A stretch of DNA of 38,762 nucleotides, taken from positions 1 to 38,762 of the forward strand of contig CAJWKQ010000006.1 of the NCBI GenBank assembly GCA_913041895.1, given 5' to 3'. The translations under genes were made by a program, and so were the position numbers. The notes beneath the pieces are model-generated. The model was not told the DNA's origin. It ran no database searches and was given only the letters and a program-made list of their open reading frames with translations. Source of the stretch: an uncultured Verrucomicrobiales bacterium (GTDB lineage: Bacteria; Verrucomicrobiota; Verrucomicrobiia; Limisphaerales; UBA1100). This document shows, one piece after another, positions 9,718 through 18,923 of the stretch (positions are counted from its first letter, which is position 1; every line of letters begins with the position of its first letter).

Positions 9718-10397
9718 ACTACCACCTTCTGGTCTGCAAGGTTTATCTCCCCCAAATCACGACAATGATCGAATTGATTCAGCACATCTTGATCATGGCT
9801 CACTAGTAACAAAGCCGCCTCATTCTCCTCACAAACTTCACGAATCAACTGCACCGCTTCAGCGGCATTCTTTGGATCCAAATTACCAGTGGGTTCATCG
9901 GCTAATACCAGTTTCGGCCTGTTGGCCAAGGCGCGGGCAACGGCCACACGCTGTTGTTGCCCCACTGACAACTGGCTAGGCCAATAACCCAGACGAGCAC
10001 TTAGCCCCACTCGATCCAATAATTTCAACGCAAACACCCGGTCTGCCCCACAACCAAAACGCATACCTAATAATACATTATCCAAACAAGTATAACCTTG
10101 GAGAAGATTGAAGGTCTGAAAAATATAACCGATATTACTGGCTCGAAGTTGATCGCGCCGAGATTCACTGATATCGGCTATATTCACCCCATTAATACTT
10201 ACAACTCCACTATCGGGACGTGATATTCCAGCTATGCAGTTAAGGAAAGTGGTTTTCCCGGTGCCACTGACACCCCGTAAGGCCAACTGTCGACCCGCCT
10301 CAAGAGTAAACTCAGGAACATCCAATACACGCTGCAGTCCCCCTCCCGGTGAACGGTAGTTTTTGGTAAGTTTACTAATCTCTAAAAGTGGCACCAC
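9714..10397 (-). CDS. ABC transporter ATP-binding protein (LolD-like)
   Basis: An ATPase of 227 residues, the partner of the permease at 8380-9717. Walker A is GVSGTGKTT (42-50), the Q-loop is YIFQTFNLL, Walker B is LVLADEPTG (163-171) and the H-loop is VSHD. The signature reads LSVGQQQR (143-150), so the second residue after Ser is Val instead of the usual Gly; several LolD-like proteins tolerate this. It starts at GTG 10397. It is divergent from gap, and the 142 bp between the two starts holds the gap promoter. Confidence 0.9.
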   Translation of the reverse strand: MVPLLEISKLTKNYRSPGGGLQRVLDVPEFTLEAGRQLALRGVSGTGKTTFLNCIAGISRPDSGVVSINGVNIADISESRRDQLRASNIGYIFQTFNLLQGYTCLDNVLLGMRFGCGADRVFALKLLDRVGLSARLGYWPSQLSVGQQQRVAVARALANRPKLVLADEPTGNLDPKNAAEAVQLIREVCEENEAALLLVSHDQDVLNQFDHCRDLGEINLADQKVVV

Positions 10398-10477
10398 TCC
10401 GAGATTATCCTGACTTTTGCGTAGTGTCGATGGTGCTTTGAACGCATCTCACCAAAAAATTGGCACTTTATTTGACG

Positions 10478-10505
10478 TTGACGACTTGCACGCCGTAGCT
10501 ATGAT
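10478..10505 (+). promoter_or_regulatory. sigma70-type promoter of gap
   Basis: A -35 box TTGACG (10478-10483) and a -10 box TATGAT (10500-10505) are separated by 16 bp. Transcription would begin near 10512, giving a leader of about 28 nt before the gap ATG. A second overlapping TTGACG lies at 10472-10477. The boxes are seen directly; activity is inferred. Confidence 0.6.
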
Positions 10506-10533
10506 TCGCGCCCCCAACTTTTTGGACTTTTAA

Positions 10534-11559
<1,026 letters not shown>

Positions 11560-11585
11560 GTTTTCACTCTAGCAAACAACCCATG

Positions 11586-11615
11586 GGAAAAGGCGGCCTT
11601 AAGGCCGCCTTTTCC
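11586..11615 (+). terminator. transcription terminator after gap
   Basis: A perfect 30-bp inverted repeat with 15-bp arms centred between 11600 and 11601. The arms carry AAGGCGGCC and GGCCGCCTT and end in a short T run. It begins 26 bp after the gap stop. Because the repeat is symmetrical and has A and T tracts on its two flanks, it could act in both directions. Confidence 0.8.
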
Positions 11616-11714
11616 ATTTATTTGTTATGCCCTCAAAGATTATTCACCGCAATGTGAACAAATTCGCGGGAAAAACCCCAAAAAATATGCGAGGTTATGA
11701 TCTGAGGAAATGCA

Positions 11715-12011
11715 ATGTGGTATGCTGGTCAACGGATTCGTTGCACGAACGACCGCTTCTCAGGAGCAGTGTGGGACTGGACTTCTGCTGTTCCTGAAGC
11801 AGGGCGCCTGTACACCATAGCAGCTCTTGATCGTTTACCTCAATGGAACACGCGTACCCCCATACTCTGCTTTCTCCTGTTGGAAATGGAAGAACAAGAC
11901 AGTAATACCTTTTTCTCTTCTTGGCGGTTTGAACCTGTAGATAACGCCCCCTCATGGGTCGACACGGCTCATGCCATCCCCTACAGAATTCCACCCGCCT
12001 TTGAGTCATGA
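11715..12011 (+). CDS. small hypothetical protein
   Basis: I do not assign a function to this 98-residue protein. It is likely real. A GAGGA ribosome site (11704-11708) sits 6 bp before the ATG, the frame fills the gap between the gap terminator and yjbQ, and the stop lies inside a strong hairpin. The layout (G-x-R-I-R-C-T-N-D-R-F near the start, G-R-L-Y-T-I in the middle and W-R-F-E-P-V late) resembles a loose family of small bacterial and phage hypotheticals with CVDD...G-x-Y-T-V...RFxP motifs. It has no signal peptide or TM segment and is rich in aromatic residues. An overlapping minus-strand frame looks like a shadow. Confidence 0.6.
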   Translation: MWYAGQRIRCTNDRFSGAVWDWTSAVPEAGRLYTIAALDRLPQWNTRTPILCFLLLEMEEQDSNTFFSSWRFEPVDNAPSWVDTAHAIPYRIPPAFES

Positions 12012-12039
12012 GGGTGGCCAAATGCCGCCCTCATGACTT
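12003..12039 (+). terminator. stem-loop at the 3' end of the small hypothetical gene
   Basis: An inverted repeat with arms 12006-12018 and 12024-12036, 13 bp with one G-T wobble and a 5-nt loop, extendable by two or three pairs at the base. The stop codon of the 98-residue protein is inside the left arm. There is no T run, so this is a possible but not classical terminator. Confidence 0.45.
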
Positions 12040-12072
12040 GATCATTTCCCTTACTCCCTGCAACTCTTCCTT

Positions 12073-12495
12073 ATGCTCACCCAGCACTCTTATACTATCG
12101 AGGTTTCCACCACAGGCCGACAATTCCACGACCTAACCAAGGAAGTCAGCAAACAAGTAGAGAACGCAAAAATTTCTGAAGGGCTGGTCACTTTGCATTT
12201 GCAACATACGAGCGCATCTCTGCTCATTCAGGAGAATGCCGACCCTGGAGTCCGGCGCGATCTAGAACGTTTCATGGCTCGTGTATGCCCTGATGGAGAC
12301 CCCATCTTTGAACATAATTATGAAGGATCCGATGACATGCCCGCCCACGTACGCACGGCTCTCACAGCAGTGAATTTATCAATCCCCATTATCAAAGGAC
12401 GGATGACACTCGGCACTTGGCAAGGAATCTTTCTATGGGAACACCGCCACGCAGGCCACCAACGGAAGGTAACGATGCATTTACTGGGTCAATAA
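12073..12495 (+). CDS. yjbQ: YjbQ family protein (UPF0047)
   Basis: A 140-residue member of the YjbQ/UPF0047 family, a small trimeric beta-rich fold. Family hallmarks are LQHTSASLLIQENADPGV, a central ERFM segment, H-N-Y-E-G-S-D-D-M-P-A-H, and the C-terminal LGTWQGIFLWEHRH motif whose histidines could bind a metal. Some members show weak thiamine-phosphate synthase activity, hence the name secondary thiamine-phosphate synthase enzyme; the physiological role is unclear. It starts at ATG 12073, 34 bp after the hairpin that ends the small upstream gene. It converges with the large unknown gene at 12514. Confidence 0.92.
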   Translation: MLTQHSYTIEVSTTGRQFHDLTKEVSKQVENAKISEGLVTLHLQHTSASLLIQENADPGVRRDLERFMARVCPDGDPIFEHNYEGSDDMPAHVRTALTAVNLSIPIIKGRMTLGTWQGIFLWEHRHAGHQRKVTMHLLGQ

Positions 12496-12513
12496 ACGAA
12501 AGGTGTCAGATAA

Positions 12514-14310
12514 TTACTTTGAAGCAGGTGGTGTGGGCATAAAAATCCCCATACGAATCCCCTGCTTATCCGCCTTAACCCCAATCACAGAGAAGTGAAA
12601 ATACTTTGAGATTTGCTTAAACTCAGGAAGTAACTTGAAGTCCAACCACTCACCAAATCGATCTTCTTGAACTGGCAAACCGGTGACAGGATCAATTCCT
12701 TGAAGCCTTCCTCCAAAAGCATTGGAAACCAGATCAGGATTCTTTTTTACCATGGCAAATAGTCTACGGGCCATGATTTTTGTATTTTCAAAGCCAAAGA
12801 CACCGCCATCAACCCCACCCACTTTTTGGGCTGCCTGATTAAGTCCTGAGAGTTCGGTTAAGGGTTTAGCTCCTTTCTTGGGTCCATCCAGATATTCTTT
12901 CATCGCATTTAAGTCCTGCGAAAACATCAAATATTCCCCGACTGCCACCATATGTACCGATACACCCTTATCATCAACAAAATCACCAAAATTATAGGAG
13001 TACAAGGTGCGGCCCTCGACCTCTTCCTCTTCAGGGGGCGCATCAATCACCACCGAGATTAAGTCCATTATTGCTTTCAGAGTTACTTTTGGTTTTTTAG
13101 AATTAATCAGATACAACCGCGGCGGATTTAACAAATCCTCTAATTCCATCCCCCTTGGAGCCATTTCAATCATAATGAAGTCATCCCCCATGGTATCAAT
13201 GAGTTGTTCCTTGAGTTTGAAATCCGGGTTCTTGGCTTGAACCGAAGCCTGAAAGAAAGCCATGGCCCCTGCCGCTGCGGGGGTAATTTCATTCGCAGTA
13301 TCAACAAAGGTTTTCCATATATGCGCCGTACTTTGCCGCAGACGACCAAAACTCACGACATCTGCCGGCACAAACGGAGGAGGTCCAGCATCCTTGTTTG
13401 CCGGAGCAATCATGCTAAAAAGTCCACGACGCGCAGCTTCTGGCACGTTCATAGTAATTTCCAGAAACGTGCCTCCATCATCCGTACGACCTGAAATGCC
13501 CATATTCTTTAGGCCGGTCAATCCTAGTGCCTCCATAACTCGCTGTGGCTCGGGCATTAATGGATTAGGTTCTGCATCAAGATCACGTCGCTTTTCAATT
13601 TCATCAATTACAACTTCTAATACTGTCGAAAAATCCAGCCAACCGTACATCCATGCCTTCTCAAACTGTCTCTTGTATTGAACTGTGAAAGTCGCGTTGT
13701 TTTTCAGTGTTTTTGCTTTGGGATTCTTTTGATTCTTAACCAAAGTCTCTGCCAACAGCTCGGAATTTGTAACGATAAATATGGACTTGGATTGCCCCAA
13801 ATAAAAGCCCGCCTCTTTTCCCCCGGGCCCGGGTATGCGCAAAAAATCCGTTGCCTCAATGCGTAATCTTTTATGCTCCACCTGATTGTCCACCAAAGCC
13901 TCACGTAACAACAACATCCCGCGATCTAATTCGGCTACTTTTTTACCACTATCAACCAAAAAGATAACACCCGGTGATGACTGGCCAGGCTGATGCGTTA
14001 AGGCAACGGTCACCTGTCTCTGACCAAGGTTCCATATTTCGATCGGATCCACAGAAGCTTCTTCACGAATACGATCCATTACATTTTCACGAAAAGCCTT
14101 CCCAATTTTTCCGGTAAAAGCGGCCATAGACGGGTCATTCCACATCCGGCATAAGGGATCAGCCTTGAATAATTGGCGAGCTGCGTTCAAATCAGGAACT
14201 GTCGCCACTGCAAAGGTATTAATAGGCAGAATCGATTCAGGGGACATTGCAGCCCTTGTCGACACATTCAACAGAACGACCAAAGCTACAGAAAATGTGA
14301 AGTTCTTCAT
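12514..14310 (-). CDS. exported protein of unknown function (DUF3352-like appearance)
   Basis: I do not recognise a firm function for this 598-residue protein. It begins with a Sec signal peptide (KNF, then SVALVVLLNVSTRA, cleavage near residue 20). The mature part opens with ILPINTFAVATVPDLNAA and has repeated segments about the difference between predicted quantities, for example QVTVALTHQ and GGTFLEITMNVPEA. This resembles the long exported DUF3352-type proteins common in Planctomycetota and Verrucomicrobiota; similarity judged by eye. No catalytic motif or TM segment is seen after the signal. It stands alone between yjbQ (convergent) and mobA-like (same strand, 83 bp upstream). Confidence 0.75.
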   Translation of the reverse strand: MKNFTFSVALVVLLNVSTRAAMSPESILPINTFAVATVPDLNAARQLFKADPLCRMWNDPSMAAFTGKIGKAFRENVMDRIREEASVDPIEIWNLGQRQVTVALTHQPGQSSPGVIFLVDSGKKVAELDRGMLLLREALVDNQVEHKRLRIEATDFLRIPGPGGKEAGFYLGQSKSIFIVTNSELLAETLVKNQKNPKAKTLKNNATFTVQYKRQFEKAWMYGWLDFSTVLEVVIDEIEKRRDLDAEPNPLMPEPQRVMEALGLTGLKNMGISGRTDDGGTFLEITMNVPEAARRGLFSMIAPANKDAGPPPFVPADVVSFGRLRQSTAHIWKTFVDTANEITPAAAGAMAFFQASVQAKNPDFKLKEQLIDTMGDDFIMIEMAPRGMELEDLLNPPRLYLINSKKPKVTLKAIMDLISVVIDAPPEEEEVEGRTLYSYNFGDFVDDKGVSVHMVAVGEYLMFSQDLNAMKEYLDGPKKGAKPLTELSGLNQAAQKVGGVDGGVFGFENTKIMARRLFAMVKKNPDLVSNAFGGRLQGIDPVTGLPVQEDRFGEWLDFKLLPEFKQISKYFHFSVIGVKADKQGIRMGIFMPTPPASK

Positions 14311-14393
14311 ACCACTAGTGAATAATAAGTTCGCTCACAGTCAAAGTTTGTCTCGCCAGCGAAGATACGTGAACATCCTAATGCTTCAGTATG

Positions 14394-14930
14394 CTATTGC
14401 AAGCGCGCTCGCGCAGCAGCCAATTGTTCAGGAGTATTGATATTTTCCATCTGAGGCCGATCTGACTCTGGAATACAAAAAAGATGCCCCTTGGACTCTG
14501 CAAGAGATTGAAGGGAAAGTTTGCCTGCTGCTATACGTCGTTCTACTTGAGGTAGTAGTTCTGGTTTCATACAAAATGGAAAACCAGCCAAACCATCAAT
14601 CTGGGCAAATACTGCCAAGCAATCGGTTTCTAAAAGAGATTCCACCAATCTGGAAGTGAGAAAAGGCATGTCACAGCTGAGAAACAGAACCCTTTGCATC
14701 TTTGTACTACGCAAGGCTGTTTCAACCCCGCCCAAAGGCCCATACCCATTCCTATAGTCCACCCTGACAACACGGTAGGACATCTCCAGTTCTTTTGCAA
14801 CTCTCCGAGCATGACCCAGTAAGGTATATCTACCCACTCTGAGTTGAGCCTTGTCTAATCCCATTCGCTGACTCTTGCCACCGGCCAGAATTACCGCTTC
14901 GAGTTGGCTTTTTTTATTTATTTTACGCAA
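14394..14930 (-). CDS. mobA: MobA-like molybdenum cofactor guanylyltransferase
   Basis: A nucleotidyltransferase of 178 residues, probably adding GMP to molybdopterin to make the bis-MGD cofactor. The N-terminal nucleotide-binding loop LAGGKSQRMGLDKA is diagnostic of MobA and MobA-like proteins. The YGPLGGVETAL loop and the metal-binding L-S-C-D-M-P-F motif are also present. The start is TTG 14930, because no ATG precedes the first strand (LEAVILAGG); AAGG lies about 12 bp upstream. It is slightly shorter than typical MobA (about 190). A MobA-like sugar or cytidylyl enzyme remains possible, as no other cofactor genes are in the window. Confidence 0.82.
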   Translation of the reverse strand: MRKINKKSQLEAVILAGGKSQRMGLDKAQLRVGRYTLLGHARRVAKELEMSYRVVRVDYRNGYGPLGGVETALRSTKMQRVLFLSCDMPFLTSRLVESLLETDCLAVFAQIDGLAGFPFCMKPELLPQVERRIAAGKLSLQSLAESKGHLFCIPESDRPQMENINTPEQLAAARARLQ

Positions 14931-15059
14931 AAACTGGTTGCCTTTTAATTAGCACGTGATAATTTGCCCGCCCTTTTCCCTCCAGCAAGGTGGTTAAAGG
15001 TAACGGTCTTAATAATCCAATTCGAGTGAATCTGGTGACCACATTAACAACTATCTGTA

Positions 15060-15093
15060 ATCCCGTCATCCTGCGGGATGGCCCGTAGCGGGT
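15060..15093 (+). promoter_or_regulatory. hairpin leader upstream of rpsB
   Basis: Two short adjacent hairpins precede the rpsB ribosome site. The first pairs ATCCCG (15060-15065) with CGGGAT (15074-15079). The second pairs CCCG (15082-15085) with CGGG (15089-15092). In other bacteria S2 represses its own rpsB-tsf mRNA through a structured leader, so an autoregulatory role is plausible, but the motif is not matched to a known family here. Confidence 0.4.
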
Positions 15094-15113
15094 CTCAAAC
15101 AAGGGAACACAAT

Positions 15114-16148
15114 ATGAGTACTGGAATTCAAGAACTGCTTGAAGCGGGAGTCCATTTTGGACACCAGACCCGCCGTTGGAACCCCAAGATGAAGCCCTAC
15201 ATTTTCCGGGCACACAACGGAGTTCACATTATCGATCTGGCACAAACTGCCGAGCAACTTAATGCCGCCTGCAATTTTCTGGGCAATACAATCCGCTCTG
15301 GAGGCAAAATCCTTTTTGTTGGAACCAAAAAACAGGCCCAACCCTTCATTCGGGAACTGGCTGAAACTCACAAACAACATTTTGTAACCGACCGATGGCT
15401 TGGCGGAATGCTTACCAATTTAAAGACTGTTAAACAACGTCTCAAGCGCCTCAAGGAAATCGAGACTATGGAGGAAGATGGCAGTATTGCCGGATATGTA
15501 AAACAGGAACAAGCCTCCATACGGCGTGAAAAAGCCCGTTTGCTGAAAAACCTGGGTGGAATCCGCCATATGGATAGTACTCCCGATGCAATGTTCGTGG
15601 TTGATATCAGGCGCGAACACAACGCGATTGCCGAAGGACGAAAATTGCGTATTCCAATTGTGGCATTGGTCGATACCAACTGTGACCCCGAACTCGTGGA
15701 CTACCCCATTGCCGGCAATGACGATGCCATCAAATCAATACAAGTTATTGTTGAAACAATTAGTCAAACCATTGCCGAAGCCAAAGGTGAACATGCTGCA
15801 ACAGCTGAACAAATGGAAGAACCGGTTCAATCCTCATCGCAAGAATCAACTCAGTCAACAGAGCCCTCAGAAAATCAAGGCGAAGCATCTATTTCGACAA
15901 CAGAAAGTATAGCCGACGCAATTTATAAGGCTTGTAAAGGCCCGGGCACAGATGAAAAGGAAATCGCAAACTCTATTAACCTCATCAATTCGCAAGAAGA
16001 GTGGCAGGCGGTAAAGTTATCCTTTCAGGCCAAATATGCTGACCACTACGATGGAGACATAGTTAAGTGCCTCAACGGTGACTTGAGCGAAACGGAACTA
16101 AAGGAATTTGTTCAAACACCACTGCAGACCAAAGGCATCCAACTTTAG
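15114..16148 (+). CDS. rpsB: 30S ribosomal protein S2 with C-terminal annexin-repeat-like extension
   Basis: Small-subunit protein S2 with an unusual tail. Residues 1 to about 225 are a normal S2 (GVHFGHQTRRWNPKM, FVGTKKQAQ, DRWLGGMLTN, P-D-A-M-F-V-V-D, IPIVALVDTNCDPE). Residues about 227-265 are a Ser/Gln/Glu-rich linker. Residues about 266-335 resemble one annexin repeat: A-I-Y-K-A-C-KGPGTDE (G276-E281) matches the annexin K-G-L-G-T-D-E loop, followed by a helix pattern and L-N-G-D-L-S at the place of the annexin L-K-S-E-L. The total is 344 residues against about 230-260 for most S2. The start is ATG 15114 after AAGGGAA; the ATG at 15078 lies in the leader hairpin and would add 12 residues. 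tsf follows after 41 bp. Confidence 0.95.
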   Translation: MSTGIQELLEAGVHFGHQTRRWNPKMKPYIFRAHNGVHIIDLAQTAEQLNAACNFLGNTIRSGGKILFVGTKKQAQPFIRELAETHKQHFVTDRWLGGMLTNLKTVKQRLKRLKEIETMEEDGSIAGYVKQEQASIRREKARLLKNLGGIRHMDSTPDAMFVVDIRREHNAIAEGRKLRIPIVALVDTNCDPELVDYPIAGNDDAIKSIQVIVETISQTIAEAKGEHAATAEQMEEPVQSSSQESTQSTEPSENQGEASISTTESIADAIYKACKGPGTDEKEIANSINLINSQEEWQAVKLSFQAKYADHYDGDIVKCLNGDLSETELKEFVQTPLQTKGIQL

Positions 16149-16189
16149 ACAATAATACAAACCAATTTTAATCTAGAAAAAATCTAATT

Positions 16190-17026
16190 ATGGCCGAAAT
16201 TACCGTAGCTCAAATCAGCAAACTCCGCCAACAAACCGGAGCCGGGATGATGGACTGTAAAAAAGCCCTCACTGAAACAGACGGCGACGTCGAAGCTGCA
16301 GTAGAATGGTTGCGTAAGAAAGGCGCAGCCACCGCTGAAAAAAAATCTAGCCGAACTACCTCAGAAGGAATAATAGCCCGGAACCTTACGCCTGATGGCA
16401 AGAAAGGAACACTGGTGGAAATAAATTGCGAAACTGATTTCGTCGCCAAAAATGAAAAATTTCAGGAGTTTTGCGATGAAATTGCCGCCATGTATTGTGA
16501 AGATCCTGGCGCAGATCTAGAAGAAAAACGCACTACAGCCGTTGCTGAAATCGGTGAGAATATCCAACTATCTCGTAATGAAAGCTTAAGTATAGAGGGC
16601 TCAGGTGCAGTAGCTGCTTACATCCATCATGGCGCCAAAGTGGGTGTTTTAGTCGCGGTGGCGACAGGCAAGGACGAAACCACCGAGTCAGAAGCCTTCA
16701 AGGAACTTTTAAGTGACATTACCCTTCAAATTACCGCAGCCAGCCCTGAGGCCCTCGATCGTGATGCTCTTGACCAAGAAAAGCTCGAAAAGGAACGTGA
16801 AATTGCTCGTGAGCAATTCAAGGATAAACCTGCTCAAGCCATCGAGAAAATAGTTGAAGGCAAAATCGAGAAGTATTACTCGGAAGTCTGCCTTGTTGAT
16901 CAAGATTTTGTCAAAGGAGAAGGACCTGTCAAAGATCATGTGACAGCAGTCGCAAAAGAGGTTAACGACGAAATAACTATTAAAGCCTTCATCCGATATC
17001 AGGTAGGTGAAAATCAGGAAGATTAA
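16190..17026 (+). CDS. tsf: translation elongation factor Ts
   Basis: Nucleotide exchange factor that regenerates EF-Tu-GTP. The N-terminal UBA-like helix pair has LRQQTGAGMMDCKKAL, followed by GDVEAAVEWLRKKG. The conserved core V-E-I-N-C-E-T-D-F-V-A-K-N, which contacts EF-Tu, is present, and so is the second core domain with H-x-G-A-K-V-G-V-L-V. At 278 residues it is normal length. It follows rpsB in the usual order and ends before a rho-independent terminator, so rpsB-tsf form one transcript separate from pyrH-frr. Confidence 0.97.
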   Translation: MAEITVAQISKLRQQTGAGMMDCKKALTETDGDVEAAVEWLRKKGAATAEKKSSRTTSEGIIARNLTPDGKKGTLVEINCETDFVAKNEKFQEFCDEIAAMYCEDPGADLEEKRTTAVAEIGENIQLSRNESLSIEGSGAVAAYIHHGAKVGVLVAVATGKDETTESEAFKELLSDITLQITAASPEALDRDALDQEKLEKEREIAREQFKDKPAQAIEKIVEGKIEKYYSEVCLVDQDFVKGEGPVKDHVTAVAKEVNDEITIKAFIRYQVGENQED

Positions 17027-17048
17027 CTCCTAATCGTGATTTCTCTAC

Positions 17049-17077
17049 GCGGCTCGATACACCGAGCCGCTTTTTTT
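17049..17077 (+). terminator. rho-independent terminator after tsf
   Basis: GCGGCTCG (17049-17056) pairs with CGAGCCGC (17063-17070) across a 6-nt loop, followed by seven T residues (17071-17077). It starts 23 bp after the tsf stop, separating rpsB-tsf from pyrH. Confidence 0.9.
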
Positions 17078-17114
17078 ATGCTTACGTTTGACGTCAAAGG
17101 GCATCTGATGGTAG

Positions 17115-17864
<750 letters not shown>

Positions 17865-17909
17865 TCAATTTTTCTTCCCCCTCACCCTCACCCTGCCTAA
17901 ACTGGTGAC

Positions 17910-18473
17910 ATGCCCGTAGACGACATCCTTTTACACACAGAGGAGAAAATGCAAAAAAGTGAGGAAGTGGTTTTAACCGAGTTTTCAGGTGTTCGCACTG
18001 GAAAAGCCTCTCCAGCCTTAGTTGAAAATATAAGTATAGAAGCTTATGAGGGCAGCTCCATGCGCCTTAAAGAATTGGCGGCCATCACAGCACCTGAGAT
18101 GCGAACATTGGTCATTCAGCCATGGGATGCTTCCACAGTCACACCCATCGAAAAAGGCATACAAGCAGCGAATCTTGGCTTGAATCCTGCCGTAGATGGC
18201 AAACTCATCCGCATCAATTTGCCTGATCTCAGCAAAGAACGTCGGCAAGAAATGGTAAAAGCAGCTCGAAAATTGGCTGAAGATGGCCGTGTGTCTGTTC
18301 GCCATGTACGCCGTGAAGCAATGGAGTCATTAAAAGCTGAACAAAAAAAAGGTGAAATCACTGAAGACGATTTGAGCCATGGTGAAAAAGAGGTTCAAAA
18401 ACTAACAGATAACTACGTTAAAAAAATTGATGACCACCTTTCCTCAAAAGAAGAGGAAATCCTCACCGTCTAG
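17910..18473 (+). CDS. frr: ribosome recycling factor
   Basis: Splits post-termination ribosomes together with EF-G. The 187-residue length and helix pattern fit the family. Motifs include F-S-G-V-R-T-G-K-A-S-P-A-L-V, VIQPWDASTVTPIEKGIQAA, L-N-P-A-V-D-G-K-L-I-R-I, LPDLSKERRQEMVKAARKLA and the late VRHVRREAMESLK helix. It starts at ATG 17910, 45 bp after pyrH, and is probably co-transcribed with it. The YlbF-like gene begins 7 bp after the frr stop. Confidence 0.96.
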   Translation: MPVDDILLHTEEKMQKSEEVVLTEFSGVRTGKASPALVENISIEAYEGSSMRLKELAAITAPEMRTLVIQPWDASTVTPIEKGIQAANLGLNPAVDGKLIRINLPDLSKERRQEMVKAARKLAEDGRVSVRHVRREAMESLKAEQKKGEITEDDLSHGEKEVQKLTDNYVKKIDDHLSSKEEEILTV

Positions 18474-18480
18474 TAATGTC

Positions 18481-18918
18481 ATGAATACTGAAACTACCAC
18501 ACCCCAAACACATCTTGAAATGGAACCAGTCAAAAAAGGCACCGACCAGCTCTGTGAGTCCATCGTAAATCAAAAAGGGTTCAAGGAGCTCTTCTCCAAA
18601 ATTGATGCATTCATGACTGATGAAAAGCTGAAATATGACTACAGTATGCTTAACGATCGTGGCGCACTACTGCAACAAAAGCAACAGGCAGGAGTTGAAA
18701 TAACTGAGGAGGAAATAGTCGAGTTAGATAAACTGAGTGAGGCATTTATGGCCAACCCTGTTGCCAAGAATTTTATCGAGGCACAAGAAGAGTTTCAGCA
18801 AGTTCAGAACCGCATCAATCAAGTAATCACAAAAACCTTTGAGATCGGAAGAGTTCCCAATCAGGATGATTTTGATTTCTGCAGTGATGGGTTTGGCGAT
18901 TGTGGCTGTAGCAACTAG
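18481..18918 (+). CDS. YlbF/YmcA-family protein with Cys-rich tail
   Basis: A 145-residue mostly helical protein of the YlbF/YmcA (Com_YlbF, formerly DUF964) type. In Bacillus this family assists RNase Y-dependent mRNA processing and competence; its job in this lineage is unknown. The start is ATG 18481, because the upstream frame start at 18427 overlaps frr and adds nothing family-like. The middle (about 40-120) has the A-N-P-V-A-K-N-F-I-E-A-Q-E-E-F-Q-Q-V-Q-N helix. The tail ends CSDGFGDCGCSN with three cysteines, suggesting metal or Fe-S binding, as YlbF-YmcA-YaaT has been reported to carry Fe-S clusters. It lies 7 bp after frr. Confidence 0.78.
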   Translation: MNTETTTPQTHLEMEPVKKGTDQLCESIVNQKGFKELFSKIDAFMTDEKLKYDYSMLNDRGALLQQKQQAGVEITEEEIVELDKLSEAFMANPVAKNFIEAQEEFQQVQNRINQVITKTFEIGRVPNQDDFDFCSDGFGDCGCSN

Positions 18919-18923
18919 AGCCT

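Noticed and set aside
11695-12021. 108-residue minus-strand frame over the small hypothetical gene
   Set aside because: The plus-strand frame has a good ribosome site and family-like motifs; the minus frame has neither.
13007-13681. Several plus-strand frames inside the DUF3352-like gene
   Set aside because: They are antisense shadows of a 598-residue exported protein with a clear signal peptide.
15078-15113. Earlier ATG for rpsB
   Set aside because: It lies in a leader hairpin and adds 12 residues before the normal S2 N-terminus.
17087-17098. TTTGACGTCAAA palindrome before pyrH, possibly an operator or -35 element
   Set aside because: It is short and no matching -10 box or second copy was found; it is mentioned only under pyrH.
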